A DNA stretch of 64,000 nucleotides from a virus (IMGVR_UViG_3300042453_003743:62001-126000); one strand, 5' to 3'. Positions 9,543-18,484 are shown, counted from the stretch's first letter. Numbers and translations are program-made. The notes: a model not told the origin generated them from the letters alone.

Positions 9543-9865
9543 TGTTCGTTTCCTTCATCATACACGAATGTATATTTTGTGAGCTCCACATTTGATGTTT
9601 TATTCATCAATGTTAATGAAAAATTTTCTTGCAAACCATTAAAAACTACCTGCAAACCAAAATAAATTGGACTGTTTATTTCATAATCCTGATTAAATGA
9701 TAACATTTCATCATTTTTTATCAAAAAAACATCAACACCCAATGCATTTAAATCTTTTTCTATTCCCATTAAAAATGTTTCATTAAGTTCGTTTCCAGTA
9801 AATTTTACTGTAAATAAACTTTGATTAGAACTATTATAATTGTAAGATGTGGGGCAGTATTCCAT
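9539..9865 (-). CDS. Hypothetical structural protein
   Basis: 108-residue acidic protein with alternating hydrophobic strands (YFGLQVVFNGL, FSLTLMNK), which suggests a small beta-sandwich. It lies between two predicted structural genes in the same orientation and is coupled to the downstream gene. Function unknown; a tail-fiber connector or domain is a guess. Confidence 0.5.
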   Translation of the reverse strand: MEYCPTSYNYNSSNQSLFTVKFTGNELNETFLMGIEKDLNALGVDVFLIKNDEMLSFNQDYEINSPIYFGLQVVFNGLQENFSLTLMNKTSNVELTKYTFVYDEGNEQ

Positions 9866-9880
9866 TTATTTTATAATTTT

Positions 9881-10528
9881 TTAAACATTAACATCTACTC
9901 TAAATTTAGCAATAACTTCATTATTATTTGACTTATTTACTATATTTATAGTAGGATCGGCGGTGTTTCCCCATGAAGCGTAATCATCTAAAGCTCTAAT
10001 CCTTAAACGAAGTCCGGTGGGACCAATGGTTAAGTTGTCAAATGGTAAATCGGTAGTATCAGTTATAATTGTATATGTGCTATTATTTGTGGTGTAAGCG
10101 AATTCATATTGATTTACACCAGAAAATGATACTCCAGTTAAACCATAAAAAAGGCTAAATCCAATGGATAGCGGGCAGTTATTTCCGCTCAGGGTGGTAT
10201 TTGCATCCGGAAAAGATTCAACATCATTTTCAAGTGGCTCATCAAATGTTAAAATTTCTTCATTTCCAGAATTGTAAATGTCAGTTTGATAAACACAAAC
10301 AATTCTTGAACCATCATCACCGCCAAGAGTTTCATAACCAATCAAAAGCAGATCTTGCATAGAAATATTGGGCAAACGAAAACCATTGTTTACGTTCACC
10401 CAAGATTCCTGAAGATCATCCCATTGGAATGGTCCCATTGCTGTATTAATTATTTTTCCACCAGTTTTTGAAGGTAACCCAGATTGCATTCCTTCAAAAA
10501 ATGTATTCATTGTCTTTTTTACGCCCAT
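9881..10528 (-). CDS. Hypothetical structural protein
   Basis: 215 residues with Thr/Asn-rich beta-like segments in the C-terminal half. It is the first gene of the 10528-8616 run. The start at 10528 is well supported by GAGGAAA 8 nt upstream and a perfect TATAAATA late promoter at 10543-10550. Virion role inferred from promoter class and neighbours. Confidence 0.6.
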   Translation of the reverse strand: MGVKKTMNTFFEGMQSGLPSKTGGKIINTAMGPFQWDDLQESWVNVNNGFRLPNISMQDLLLIGYETLGGDDGSRIVCVYQTDIYNSGNEEILTFDEPLENDVESFPDANTTLSGNNCPLSIGFSLFYGLTGVSFSGVNQYEFAYTTNNSTYTIITDTTDLPFDNLTIGPTGLRLRIRALDDYASWGNTADPTINIVNKSNNNEVIAKFRVDVNV

Positions 10529-10542
10529 GATTTCCTCGCAAA

Positions 10543-10550
10543 TATTTATA
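10543..10550 (-). promoter_or_regulatory. T4-like late promoter TATAAATA
   Basis: Exact octamer on the minus strand, 14 nt upstream of the ATG at 10528. It overlaps the 3' end of the deaminase-like gene. Confidence 0.75.
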
Positions 10551-10920
10551 AAATATTCAAACCATCATTTGTGGTATAGTATATTTTATGAAAAATTTGA
10601 GAACACCATTTGCTACAAACAGGGCATGGTTTTGAATTTCTAAGCTCTCCAAATCGATTAAATCTAACATTCAAAAGTATAAGTTTTTTTCCTCTCAAAT
10701 TATAAGGAATTTTTCTAAATGCATCCAATTCGGAGTGCATTTCGCCATACTTATATCCAAGTTCTATTGATTTGGGATGAGTTTTAAAAATATTTTGACC
10801 AATAGATACTATTTTTTTCTTGTAAATTATTATAGAAGTGTGTTTTTTTTGCCTTTGCATGGCCATAGAAAGAGGCTTCGCAATTGGCATATAATTTTCT
10901 ATAATAGTGTCAAAATTCAT
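10546..10920 (-). CDS. Cytidine/deoxycytidylate deaminase-like protein
   Basis: 124 residues with the two zinc motifs of the cytidine deaminase superfamily: HSELDAF (residues about 63-69, in place of H-[AC]-E) and PCPVCSKWC (about 100-108, P-C-x-x-C). Zinc would be bound by the His and two Cys, with the Glu as proton shuttle. It could make dUMP for the ThyX encoded at the end of the window, or edit another substrate. The HSE variant and the short length make the exact substrate uncertain. Confidence 0.6.
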   Translation of the reverse strand: MNFDTIIENYMPIAKPLSMAMQRQKKHTSIIIYKKKIVSIGQNIFKTHPKSIELGYKYGEMHSELDAFRKIPYNLRGKKLILLNVRFNRFGELRNSKPCPVCSKWCSQIFHKIYYTTNDGLNIL

Positions 10921-10921
10921 T

Positions 10922-11230
10922 TTATGTCGTCAACTTCAATCCTCCTGCTTTATTCAGAGAATTTGTTGGGGTGACGATTCCCTTGTTAAGGCTTGAGTCG
11001 TATTGTTCTTTGAGTTCTTCTAATGGGTCTACAATAAACGGAATAAATGATTTTGGAATGCTTACGCCCTTTGAAGCTTTTGTATAAATTAACCAAGGCA
11101 TCAATCCAATTTGCCCTTGACCAATTGGTACTAAAATTGCTGGGTCTTTTAAAATAAAGCTATCTGCAGTTTCTTCATACCTTGATAAAATTTCTTCGCC
11201 AGAATTTAGTCTAAATACTTTTACGTTCAT
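10922..11230 (-). CDS. Small Sm-like fold phage protein
   Basis: 102 residues. The N-terminal half (VKVFRLNSGEEILSRYE, then FILKDPAILVP) resembles the beta-barrel LSm-like small protein found in marine T4-like phages, where a sentence-like pattern of RL-x-SGEEI is typical. The C-terminal tail is acidic and flexible. It is divergent from the capsid-targeted gene at 11288. RNA binding is only a possibility; the assignment is tentative. Confidence 0.4.
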   Translation of the reverse strand: MNVKVFRLNSGEEILSRYEETADSFILKDPAILVPIGQGQIGLMPWLIYTKASKGVSIPKSFIPFIVDPLEELKEQYDSSLNKGIVTPTNSLNKAGGLKLTT

Positions 11231-11287
11231 ATGAATCCTTTGTGTATTATTATAGCCTGTATAATACTATTAGCAAACAATAACCCA

Positions 11288-12004
11288 ATGAAATCTTTTA
11301 AACAATATTTAACCGAACAACAAGAAAAAATTAAAGTAACAAAACCACAGCCAAATATTGGCTCAGGTCAAGTCAAAGCACAGGTGCGAGAAGAAGAACC
11401 ACCAAAAGAAAAAGAACCCACAAAACCAGCAGAATTAAAAACAACACAAACAGAAGATCCGTTTGGTGGCAACGAAACAGTTAAAAAGCTATATGGGGCA
11501 TTCGCTGCAGCAGAACATCGTGGGGCAAAAGTCGAAAATCCTTTTGAATTTAATGAAAAACTATTCATAAGAACCAGAGGAGATAAATCTTCAAGTGCAT
11601 ATGGTCCAGTACAGATGACGACATCTACTGTTTCTGGATTTTTAAAAAATAATCCAAACGATTTTAAGGGAATAGAGGATTATACACAAAAATTTATTCA
11701 ACAAGGTAAAAAAATGTTGAAAGCAAAAGAAGGTGACCCAAACTATTCTTTAGGTTGTAAAGGAGATTTATGTGATGCAAAATACAATACAGAACACCAA
11801 AGAATGGCTGCAGCTGTAATACGTGGAAAATCCAAAGAAGTAAAAGTAGATTTAAATAAACCCGTTTCAGCAGGGGATTTAGAAAAAATTGTAGATCATT
11901 GGCGATATGGTTCTGGATCTGGCAAATCTACAAAACAATCTGATAAAGCTTATTATGACGCTTTTATGGCTGCGTATAACTCTCAATCCAAAAGCTCAGG
12001 ATAA
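11288..12004 (+). CDS. Lysozyme/transglycosylase-like protein with capsid-targeting N-terminus
   Basis: Starting at 11288 gives a 238-residue protein beginning MKSFKQYLTE, nearly the T4 internal-protein targeting peptide (MKTYQEFIAE) that is cut by the prohead protease. A Lys/Glu/Pro-rich linker follows. The C-terminal domain has AAAEHRG and SSAYGPVQMTTSTV, which resemble the catalytic Glu and the substrate-groove segment of lytic transglycosylases. An alternative start at 11231 would add a hydrophobic signal-like stretch; no ribosome-binding site separates the two choices. A packaged peptidoglycan-cutting enzyme is the inference. Confidence 0.55.
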   Translation: MKSFKQYLTEQQEKIKVTKPQPNIGSGQVKAQVREEEPPKEKEPTKPAELKTTQTEDPFGGNETVKKLYGAFAAAEHRGAKVENPFEFNEKLFIRTRGDKSSSAYGPVQMTTSTVSGFLKNNPNDFKGIEDYTQKFIQQGKKMLKAKEGDPNYSLGCKGDLCDAKYNTEHQRMAAAVIRGKSKEVKVDLNKPVSAGDLEKIVDHWRYGSGSGKSTKQSDKAYYDAFMAAYNSQSKSSG

Positions 12005-12762
12005 ACAATTATTGGGTTTAATAATTCTTTAATATTTACTGAATTACCATTTTTTTTCCACCACTCCAAAATTAAAGTGTTAGAATTAAAGTGTGCGTCC
12101 TTATCTTCTTGCCCTTTGTCTGGAATAGTAGTTTGAAGATTTACGTTTTCAATTAATATTGGTATATTGTAAGTTTTACCGGGCAAGTATAAAATATTTT
12201 CACAAATTGGCCACGCTTCTTTATTTGGTATTGTAAAATTAAATAAATTTATATCTTTAACATACCAATTTAATAGTTTTTTTGCATAAGATCTTTTTAC
12301 TAAAGAAAATAAACCAAATTCTTGTAAAATTCTTGGATGTAAATGATATGTTAGTCTTTGTGTTCCGTAAGTTATGTTACCGAGATGTATACATTCCCAG
12401 TCTTCTGGTAAATTGCTTTCAAATTCTTTCCAAGTAAAATTCCAATAATTTGCCGTTTCAAATGAAACGTCATCTTCTAAAAATAAAGCACAATCTTCAT
12501 CAGTTGTATCATACCATTCTTTTATTGCTAAAAGATGTGATGCTGTAACATAATGTGCTTTTATTGTATTTAATTCATTGATTCTGTTGCCCGTTATTAC
12601 TTTTTTTGAATCAGATTCTTCAGTAGATATTTTTAAATCATAATTTACAATACCATAATTTTTAAAATGATCTATAATATATTCATGTCTGTTGGTACAG
12701 GTTTCATAAGACATGCAATATATTTTTGGTAAATTTTTTAATTTATCTTCTAAAGATAACAT
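11983..12762 (-). CDS. GT25-like glycosyltransferase
   Basis: 259 residues that look like the LPS glycosyltransferase family 25: N-terminal KIYCMSYETCTNRHEYI (start of the nucleotide-binding fold), then CALFLEDDVSFE at about residues 90-101, containing the D-D metal site, followed by the LPEDWECIHLGN segment typical of the family. It sits in a three-gene minus-strand cluster with a TPR protein and a GH130-like protein, suggesting sugar transfer to phage or host glycans. It overlaps the 3' end of the convergent gene by 22 bp. Confidence 0.7.
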   Translation of the reverse strand: MLSLEDKLKNLPKIYCMSYETCTNRHEYIIDHFKNYGIVNYDLKISTEESDSKKVITGNRINELNTIKAHYVTASHLLAIKEWYDTTDEDCALFLEDDVSFETANYWNFTWKEFESNLPEDWECIHLGNITYGTQRLTYHLHPRILQEFGLFSLVKRSYAKKLLNWYVKDINLFNFTIPNKEAWPICENILYLPGKTYNIPILIENVNLQTTIPDKGQEDKDAHFNSNTLILEWWKKNGNSVNIKELLNPIIVYPELLD

Positions 12763-12763
12763 A

Positions 12764-13273
12764 TTAAAGTTTTATATCAAAATCTTTTATAAATTCAAAA
12801 GTATCATCTTGCGGTTTCATTCCGCATTTGTGGGCAAACAATAATTTTTTTAATTTAAATTCTATTTCGCCTTTATATGATATAGTTTCTCTCAGTTTTT
12901 CATTTAAATTGCAATATTGTTCGCCTACACAAATCATTGTATAGGCATTGTGATGCATGGAAAGTTTATAAAATACATCAGCCATAAAAAGATATGCTTC
13001 GGGTCTATTCGGAAGAATTGAAATTGCATTTTGAAAAAATGACTTTTCTGTGTATAACCTGCTACCTTGTCTTCTTATAGCCAGACCAGAACGCAGCATA
13101 CATTCGTACTGTAATAGTTTATCATCAGTTCTTTCTGCGCAACGAATATAATGAGAAACTGCAGAAGCAACCTGATTCATAGAATCATATGTTAAAGCTA
13201 TTTTAAAATTTATTTCTGGATCTTCTGTGTTGTGTGTATATTCAACAAGTTGTTTGGATAATTTGTCTATCAT
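12764..13273 (-). CDS. TPR-like helical protein
   Basis: 169 residues with paired helices fitting tetratricopeptide repeats (A-x-S-x-Y-x-R-C near residue 38 and the clear AISILPNRPEAYLFMADVFYKL at about 85-106, noted by its key ALPNRPEAY features). TPR proteins commonly accompany phage glycosyltransferases and may hold the glycan enzymes together. It overlaps the upstream GH130-like gene by 4 nt and is 1 nt from the GT25-like gene. Confidence 0.6.
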   Translation of the reverse strand: MIDKLSKQLVEYTHNTEDPEINFKIALTYDSMNQVASAVSHYIRCAERTDDKLLQYECMLRSGLAIRRQGSRLYTEKSFFQNAISILPNRPEAYLFMADVFYKLSMHHNAYTMICVGEQYCNLNEKLRETISYKGEIEFKLKKLLFAHKCGMKPQDDTFEFIKDFDIKL

Positions 13274-14250
13274 AGATTTAACAATCCTTCAATAATATTT
13301 TCTGGCACTTTTAATAAACACGCAGAATTGTCTTGAAATCCAAAAGTTATGTAAAAGTAATTGTCTTTAAATGCCATTCCTGCACAAAATTCAATATCAC
13401 CACCCAAAAAACTAAAATCATCAGACCATGCAATTTTTACAAAATTTTTATCCCATAAAATAATTCTATGTCTGTATATACCATCTTTTCTTCCAATAGA
13501 ATCGTTGAACAAATCTACTTCATGTGTAATTGCAATATAATAATTTTTCCAAGGAATTAACTGCGATCCTCCTCGCAAATCTCTGTGTAAATTAGTATAC
13601 TCTCCAACAAAAATTTGCTCTGAAGATAAATCATTGATATTTGCTTTTACAACTTCTGTTGGATTTGTCCATTTAACATAATGAAATGGTTTATCTAAAA
13701 CCGGCATCCAATTTTTTTCACAATAACTGTTTTTATCGATTGGTGGTTCAATTCTATATCGCTTTACTTCTTTTACAGAATAATTATTAATTGCCAATTC
13801 TGACAATTCTATTCTTCCTTGTCCATTTGTTGTTGTATCTCTTCTAACTCCGGAAAGATAAATTTTATTGTCCCAATTAACAATTCTTGCGTCTTCTAAA
13901 CCAACAAATTCCCAAAGAGGATCTACGTCAAGAGATGACGTATCTACTAAAAGATTTTTTGAAATTAAACCAGAATCGTCTACTTCACAATAGTAGTTTG
14001 TTGTTTTTAATTTTTGATAATGTTCCGGATGTAAATAAACAAGCGGTCCCCACTCATGTAAAAACTTTTTCTTTTCAGAATGATATATTGTGTAATTTAC
14101 ATGACGTAAAATAACAATAGTTTTATCTTCATGAAAAATGATAGACGGATTCATTAAACCCGTCCCGTCTGTGAGTGACGCAGGAATTATTAAAGGAGTG
14201 ATACGACCGCCATGATCAATGGCTAATTTTGCTAAAGGTTGGTTCAACAT
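13270..14250 (-). CDS. GH130-like beta-propeller glycoside phosphorylase
   Basis: 326 residues. The motifs WEFVGLEDARIV (residues about 114-125), YLSGVRRD and EFCAGMAF near the C-terminus match the five-bladed propeller of GH130 mannoside phosphorylase-like proteins, where GLEDARI carries active-site residues. It probably acts on or binds mannose-type glycosides. Together with the GT25-like and TPR genes it forms a carbohydrate unit with overlaps of 4 bp or less. True phosphorolysis versus binding only cannot be decided from sequence. Confidence 0.65.
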   Translation of the reverse strand: MLNQPLAKLAIDHGGRITPLIIPASLTDGTGLMNPSIIFHEDKTIVILRHVNYTIYHSEKKKFLHEWGPLVYLHPEHYQKLKTTNYYCEVDDSGLISKNLLVDTSSLDVDPLWEFVGLEDARIVNWDNKIYLSGVRRDTTTNGQGRIELSELAINNYSVKEVKRYRIEPPIDKNSYCEKNWMPVLDKPFHYVKWTNPTEVVKANINDLSSEQIFVGEYTNLHRDLRGGSQLIPWKNYYIAITHEVDLFNDSIGRKDGIYRHRIILWDKNFVKIAWSDDFSFLGGDIEFCAGMAFKDNYFYITFGFQDNSACLLKVPENIIEGLLNL

Positions 14251-14252
14251 AA

Positions 14253-14813
14253 TTAAAAAGGAATTGGCTCTTCAATGTATATAGGAGAGTTATTTGCATA
14301 CCATGCTGGAATTTTTCCAGTCTTCCATTTTGCAAATTTTGCTTTTTCTCCAAGATAATACTGCCTGTATGCGGTTATGGCATTTTCATGCTTGTATTGG
14401 TCGGGCATAGCCTGAACAAAGGGGGTACGCTTACCTTTACAAGCATTTTTTGGTGCAGTATACAAACCACCCATTATCATTTCTTGCATTGAATGCACTT
14501 TTCCATAACGCAATGTATATTCGGCACAAAGCGATCTAGCATGTCTCCAGAGCCACATATAATTTGTTGTAGTTTCTCGCGCCCAAATATTGCATGGGTG
14601 ATTAATCATAGTAGCTTTGCAAATATTTTTAGTAGTACAAATGCTAGTTTTATATTTGCGTGATCCCGTATTAACTATAACAACATCACCATCAAGAACA
14701 TGATGTGCCGTTGACATAAGTTGACAAGACTCAAGAATCATTTTAACAACATGCTTATCGCACATCATTTGGGCTGCGATTTCAGGCTGGTCATCAAGAA
14801 CAAAAATGTTCAT
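14253..14813 (-). CDS. Conserved T4-like phage protein of unknown function
   Basis: 186 residues starting MNIFVLDDQPEIAAQ and containing CDKHVVKMILESCQLMSTAH, which I recognise as a conserved signature of a protein often found in T4-like phages of aquatic bacteria. Function is unknown to me. His, Cys and Asp are frequent in the N-terminal half, so a metal site is possible. Its ATG overlaps the stop of guaC (ATGA), so it is co-translated with GMP reductase and may belong to nucleotide or DNA metabolism. Confidence 0.6.
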   Translation of the reverse strand: MNIFVLDDQPEIAAQMMCDKHVVKMILESCQLMSTAHHVLDGDVVIVNTGSRKYKTSICTTKNICKATMINHPCNIWARETTTNYMWLWRHARSLCAEYTLRYGKVHSMQEMIMGGLYTAPKNACKGKRTPFVQAMPDQYKHENAITAYRQYYLGEKAKFAKWKTGKIPAWYANNSPIYIEEPIPF

Positions 14814-15844
14814 ATTTCGTGGCTTTCAAAAATATTGTTAATAGTGCGGTTTACTTTTACTAGTTTACCATGCGAATACAGTTCAGGCAAGTTAAAAGCG
14901 CCAACATAAGAGCAAGCCGAGCGCAAACCACCAAAAATTTCCTGAATCGTATTTCGTACAGATCCTCTATACGGTACTTCAACTGTTCTTCCTTCCGATG
15001 CTCTATAATCGGAAAGCCCACCATTGTACTTTTCATTCGCAGTTTTGCTGCTCATGCCGTAGTGCAACATTCGGAGCTCTCCATGCTCACCATGTCTTAT
15101 TTCACCACCACACTCATCGTGACCAGCAAACATTCCTCCAGCCATAACAAAGGCTGCACCAGCCACAAATGATTTTGCAAAATCTCCAGGATAAATTATT
15201 CCGCCATCAGCAACGATCCCAATACCGTATGCTTCGGCTGTTTGTGCACATTCTAATACCGCTGATAGCTGTGGATAGCCCACGCCTGCCACACGCCGGG
15301 TCAGACACATCGATCCCGATCCGATTCCCACTTTTACCAGATCGACTCCAACCTTTGACAATTCCTCGACCCCCTCTGGGGTCACGACATTCCCTGCAAT
15401 CAAAATAGACTTCGGCCATTTTTCTCTAACCTTTCTTGTAAAATTATGAAATTCTGTCATGTAGCCATTTGCCACATCGACACAAACAAACGTTGGATCT
15501 TTGATATCTGCACTGTCAACAAAAAGTTTGCTTTCGTTATCTAATCCAAGTGTAAGAGAAACATACTTTTCTTTATCGGGATGAGAAGAAACAAAACTTG
15601 AATAATAATCCCCACCCTTTCGAAGACAAGTTACAATGTTATACTCGGACAAAACCAAAGCCATTTTGTGAGTCCCGACAGTAGACATGTTTGCTGCCAT
15701 AACGGGCACCCCAGACCATTCAATTCCATTTTTAAATGTTTTTCTAACTTCTAGAGAAACATCTTTGCGAGATTTTACTTCACTTATATTTGGCACAATT
15801 AAAACATCTGAGTAATCAAGTTTTGGTTCGTTGTTGGCAATCAT
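14810..15844 (-). CDS. guaC: GMP reductase
   Basis: 344 residues, the normal size for GMP reductase (GMP to IMP with NADPH). The catalytic loop is GIGSGSMCLTRRVAGVGYPQ (Cys at about residue 179), followed by phosphate-binding GGIIYPGDFAKSF and MAGGMFAGHDECGGE, and the YRASEGRTVEVPYRG segment typical of GuaC rather than IMP dehydrogenase; CBS domains are absent. It could recycle guanine nucleotides during phage DNA synthesis. It heads a run with the DKHVVK gene. No late promoter is visible upstream, so it may be early or middle. Confidence 0.9.
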   Translation of the reverse strand: MIANNEPKLDYSDVLIVPNISEVKSRKDVSLEVRKTFKNGIEWSGVPVMAANMSTVGTHKMALVLSEYNIVTCLRKGGDYYSSFVSSHPDKEKYVSLTLGLDNESKLFVDSADIKDPTFVCVDVANGYMTEFHNFTRKVREKWPKSILIAGNVVTPEGVEELSKVGVDLVKVGIGSGSMCLTRRVAGVGYPQLSAVLECAQTAEAYGIGIVADGGIIYPGDFAKSFVAGAAFVMAGGMFAGHDECGGEIRHGEHGELRMLHYGMSSKTANEKYNGGLSDYRASEGRTVEVPYRGSVRNTIQEIFGGLRSACSYVGAFNLPELYSHGKLVKVNRTINNIFESHEI

Positions 15845-15884
15845 GGGGCAAAAATAATATCACAAAAAATGAAGCCGTCAACAA

Positions 15885-16058
15885 TTATTTTGACTCTTCG
15901 ATTCTTTTTATTGCATCCCGCAGACTTAACATTTTTTGTGCAAGTTCTTTTGATGTTATTTTTTGACGAAGATAATCTTCATATTTTGATATGATTATTT
16001 TAGCTTCACGGAACAGAACTGCGTACAGATGAATGTTTTTTTTATCTTCGTGTTCCAT
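15885..16058 (-). CDS. Small helical protein
   Basis: A 57-residue ORF starting MEHEDKKNIH and ending in a charged helix. It has an AATAAATA late promoter-like box at 16065-16072, 7 nt upstream. Function unknown; the Lys/Glu/Arg-rich helical make-up suggests a coiled coil. Confidence 0.5.
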   Translation of the reverse strand: MEHEDKKNIHLYAVLFREAKIIISKYEDYLRQKITSKELAQKMLSLRDAIKRIEESK

Positions 16059-16067
16059 TAAGAATAT

Positions 16068-16676
16068 TTATTCTGTACCAACACTCTCATCCCGTATAAA
16101 TTTAAAAACATTTTCAATATAAAATGATTTCCACGATTGAGAATTTATGTCCCAAATTCCAAGTCTCTCTCCACTAAGAGGACTAAAAAAATTTTTTCTA
16201 GATATGTGTTCTTTTGTTGGCATAAATCCAGGCTCAAGAGTTCCTGTAATTCTTCTCGACGCTCCATTGGTTTTTTTAATAAAAAAAACAGTACACACCC
16301 CAGACAGCATTTCTAAAATCATTTCTTGACTAGAAATGTGGTCTGACGTGTACGCCTCTTCTTTATTTACTATTTTTACATCAATTCTATAATCGTTTAT
16401 CGGATCGAAAACTGAACTAGATTGATTTATTCTATTTTGCTGCAAATAATTTTCATATGAGCCATAAGTTTCATTTATAAAATTTTTGTATAATAAATCA
16501 TTTACCTTTAATTTTTCATATGTTAGTAATTGATAAGAAGAACCGCCATATTCGCCTTTGTAAGGCTTTGATTCAAAAGGTAAAAATTCCGATTCTTCAA
16601 ATTGTTTTTTTAAAAGAGATCTTTGCCTGTCAATTCCAGACAATGCATTTCTTATGTTGTTTGGTTCTTGTGCCAT
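16068..16676 (-). CDS. DUF2693 (WYL_2, Sm-like SH3 barrel) phage protein
   Basis: 202 residues from ATG 16676. The C-terminal 80 residues (VCTVFFIKKTNGASRRITGT, then GIWDINSQSWKSFYIENV) have the layout of the DUF2693/WYL_2 SH3-barrel of T4-like phages: strand, K-x-x-G-x-x-R-x-x-x-G-T, a loop, then W-D-x-x-x-x-x-W-x-S. A second, shorter copy of this domain lies at 20929-21225. The N-terminal half is unique and helical. Such proteins are thought to bind nucleic acid or regulate transcription; the specific role is unknown. Confidence 0.6.
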   Translation of the reverse strand: MAQEPNNIRNALSGIDRQRSLLKKQFEESEFLPFESKPYKGEYGGSSYQLLTYEKLKVNDLLYKNFINETYGSYENYLQQNRINQSSSVFDPINDYRIDVKIVNKEEAYTSDHISSQEMILEMLSGVCTVFFIKKTNGASRRITGTLEPGFMPTKEHISRKNFFSPLSGERLGIWDINSQSWKSFYIENVFKFIRDESVGTE

Positions 16677-16960
16677 CAAAATTCCAAAATTATTTCATTT
16701 TTCTTTTTCATCATGTTTTTTGGTTTTATGTTTAAATTTTCTATAGCAGCAGAAACATGATTTGAAACAAAAATAGGAAACTTAAGATAAATTGAGTTAA
16801 ATGGTTGTTTTTTGTCTTCAATAATTTTTAATAAAACATCTTCCAATTCATTTAAAAAATTTTTATTCATTCCGTCAACCAAATAAACAGTTCCATGAAT
16901 ATTTTGAATTTTATGAATCATTATATTATTTGCTTTACTAAAAATATATAGTACACTCAC
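16676..16960 (-). CDS. Hypothetical protein
   Basis: 94 residues; an alternative start at Met14 (near 16921) is equally possible. The stop shares one base with the next ATG, so it is co-translated with the DUF2693 protein. No recognisable domain; Lys/Asn/Ile-rich. Confidence 0.5.
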   Translation of the reverse strand: MSVLYIFSKANNIMIHKIQNIHGTVYLVDGMNKNFLNELEDVLLKIIEDKKQPFNSIYLKFPIFVSNHVSAAIENLNIKPKNMMKKKNEIILEF

Positions 16961-16961
16961 A

Positions 16962-17048
16962 AGAACTTTTAAGTTCTCTAGAGTTCTTTATAATAAACTC
17001 TCTAAAGAGTACTTTAGAGTTAATCTAAAGAAACTTTAAAGTTTCTTT
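16962..17048. repeat. Cluster of three palindromes
   Basis: Three inverted repeats in 87 bp: AGAACTT-tt-AAGTTCT (16962-16977), AACTCT...AGAGTT (16996-17021) and a perfect 22-bp palindrome (17027-17048) that overlaps the last codons of the 17036 gene. AAAG/CTTT steps recur in all. They could end transcription or bind a dimeric protein. Confidence 0.6.
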
Positions 17049-18484
17049 GATTCATTCAACATCTTTGATATCTTTTGCTTGAGGCTTTCTAAGAAAGTGC
17101 TTCCGCGCATAGAAAGTGGGAGCGGTTTTGCAGACATCCACGTAGTTGGTTTTACTGGCCCGTGAATTTTTTCAAGCCTCTTCAAAAGTTGTTCATGGCT
17201 CATTGTTCCAGCTCTCATGGCTGAATGAACATCTTGAATTTCTTTTTTCTGTGCTGTTCCTACGTTAGCAGAACGTTTTTCATCCCACACTACACTCTGA
17301 ACAGCATTTGGTATCATTCCTCGTTCCTGAGCAACGGCTACAGTAACATCCTTATAAACGGGATATGTACCTTTAAGCCCAGTCTTTTTCGAAGTTGGTG
17401 AACCACCCAACCCACGACCGACAACTGGATGCTTTGCTGCTAGAGTAAAATCAGCATTGGCGACACCGATGTGATGCGTGTCTCCTGTTACATCTGGTCT
17501 GTCTGGGTTATTTGGCTGAACGATATTATTATAAAAACTACGAACTTTGTGGCCAGTCCCCAAAGATTTGGATATGGTTTCCATATCACCGTTTGACCTT
17601 AAAATTTTTACTGCGTTTCCAATTTCTCCAAATGACCCCCAAGCAGCTGTGGCCCGTTTCTTTCCTTGGGTGACAACGTGTTCCCCAAAATTACCTTCTG
17701 GAGTGATTGAGCGATAATGCCTTGGATGGTGTGCTTCATCAAAAGCGCGAATCCACATCGCTGCGTGTGTTGGATCTTCAACTTCCGCCAAAGTTTTTCC
17801 ACGAATTTTTTGCAAACCTTCTTGATGTTCTGGATCTGTCTCCTTGAAGACTTTTTCGGAAATTTTTTCCATTTCCGGGCTCCACGGTGTATTTTGGTGT
17901 TCTTTGTGAATGTGAATTAATCTTTCACCCAGAGAAGCGTTTTGATACCAATCTTTTTGCGGTGAAAGACTGGCCATCACACCGGCGACAATGTGAGTAT
18001 CGTGGCCATACCTTTTGCCAATATGTTCAGAAATTTTATTCGCGCCAACATACCACTGCTGGCTTCTTTGTGCAAGTTCGGGCAAAGATTGAGCCCGATC
18101 CAAACTCCATTCGATATTTCTTTTTGCTCTTTGTCCGAGCAAGTCAACGGCCTCTTCGTCACCAAGATTTTCCGTTGGACCTAGAATGGTATGGTACACC
18201 CCTGCATCACTTGATGATGGTGCAATATTTGACTTGAGCATTTTACCCATTCTAATTTTGTGTTCTGGCTCCATGGCATCCATCCCAACAACAACTCGCT
18301 TAGATCCATAAAGTTTGTGCGGATCTCCAATTGCTGGATCATCTGGAAGTCTTGTAGAAACTAATAGAGGGCTCGCAGCTGGATCATATTGTCTTTTTTC
18401 TTCGTTCAGTTGCGATTCAAGATCTTTGATTTTTTTCGCGAGTTTTTCGCATTTATTTTTATAGTATTCGGTTAAATATGCCAT
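17036..18484 (-). CDS. Large phage protein with DUF7178-like domain and cleavable-type N-terminus
   Basis: 482 residues. The N-terminus is MAYLTEYYKN then a coiled coil ending in SQLNE, a likely prohead-protease site. The centre (about residues 160-190, GVMASLSPQKDWYQN) and a later piece (LGTGHKVRSFYNNIV, then a D-rich VTGDTHH segment) match a widespread phage family of unknown function marked by A-S-[LF]-S-P-[QR]-x-x-W. The protein at 22714-23277 is a shorter relative. A TATAAATA late promoter is 6 nt upstream. It shares its first 10 residues with the divergent gene at 18522, suggesting a common targeting signal. Confidence 0.6.
   Translation of the reverse strand: MAYLTEYYKNKCEKLAKKIKDLESQLNEEKRQYDPAASPLLVSTRLPDDPAIGDPHKLYGSKRVVVGMDAMEPEHKIRMGKMLKSNIAPSSSDAGVYHTILGPTENLGDEEAVDLLGQRAKRNIEWSLDRAQSLPELAQRSQQWYVGANKISEHIGKRYGHDTHIVAGVMASLSPQKDWYQNASLGERLIHIHKEHQNTPWSPEMEKISEKVFKETDPEHQEGLQKIRGKTLAEVEDPTHAAMWIRAFDEAHHPRHYRSITPEGNFGEHVVTQGKKRATAAWGSFGEIGNAVKILRSNGDMETISKSLGTGHKVRSFYNNIVQPNNPDRPDVTGDTHHIGVANADFTLAAKHPVVGRGLGGSPTSKKTGLKGTYPVYKDVTVAVAQERGMIPNAVQSVVWDEKRSANVGTAQKKEIQDVHSAMRAGTMSHEQLLKRLEKIHGPVKPTTWMSAKPLPLSMRGSTFLESLKQKISKMLNESKKL

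Noticed and set aside
11231-11287. Upstream ATG giving a signal-peptide-like start before the lysozyme-like gene
   Set aside because: No ribosome-binding site; the ATG at 11288 gives a clear T4-type targeting peptide. Not fully excluded.
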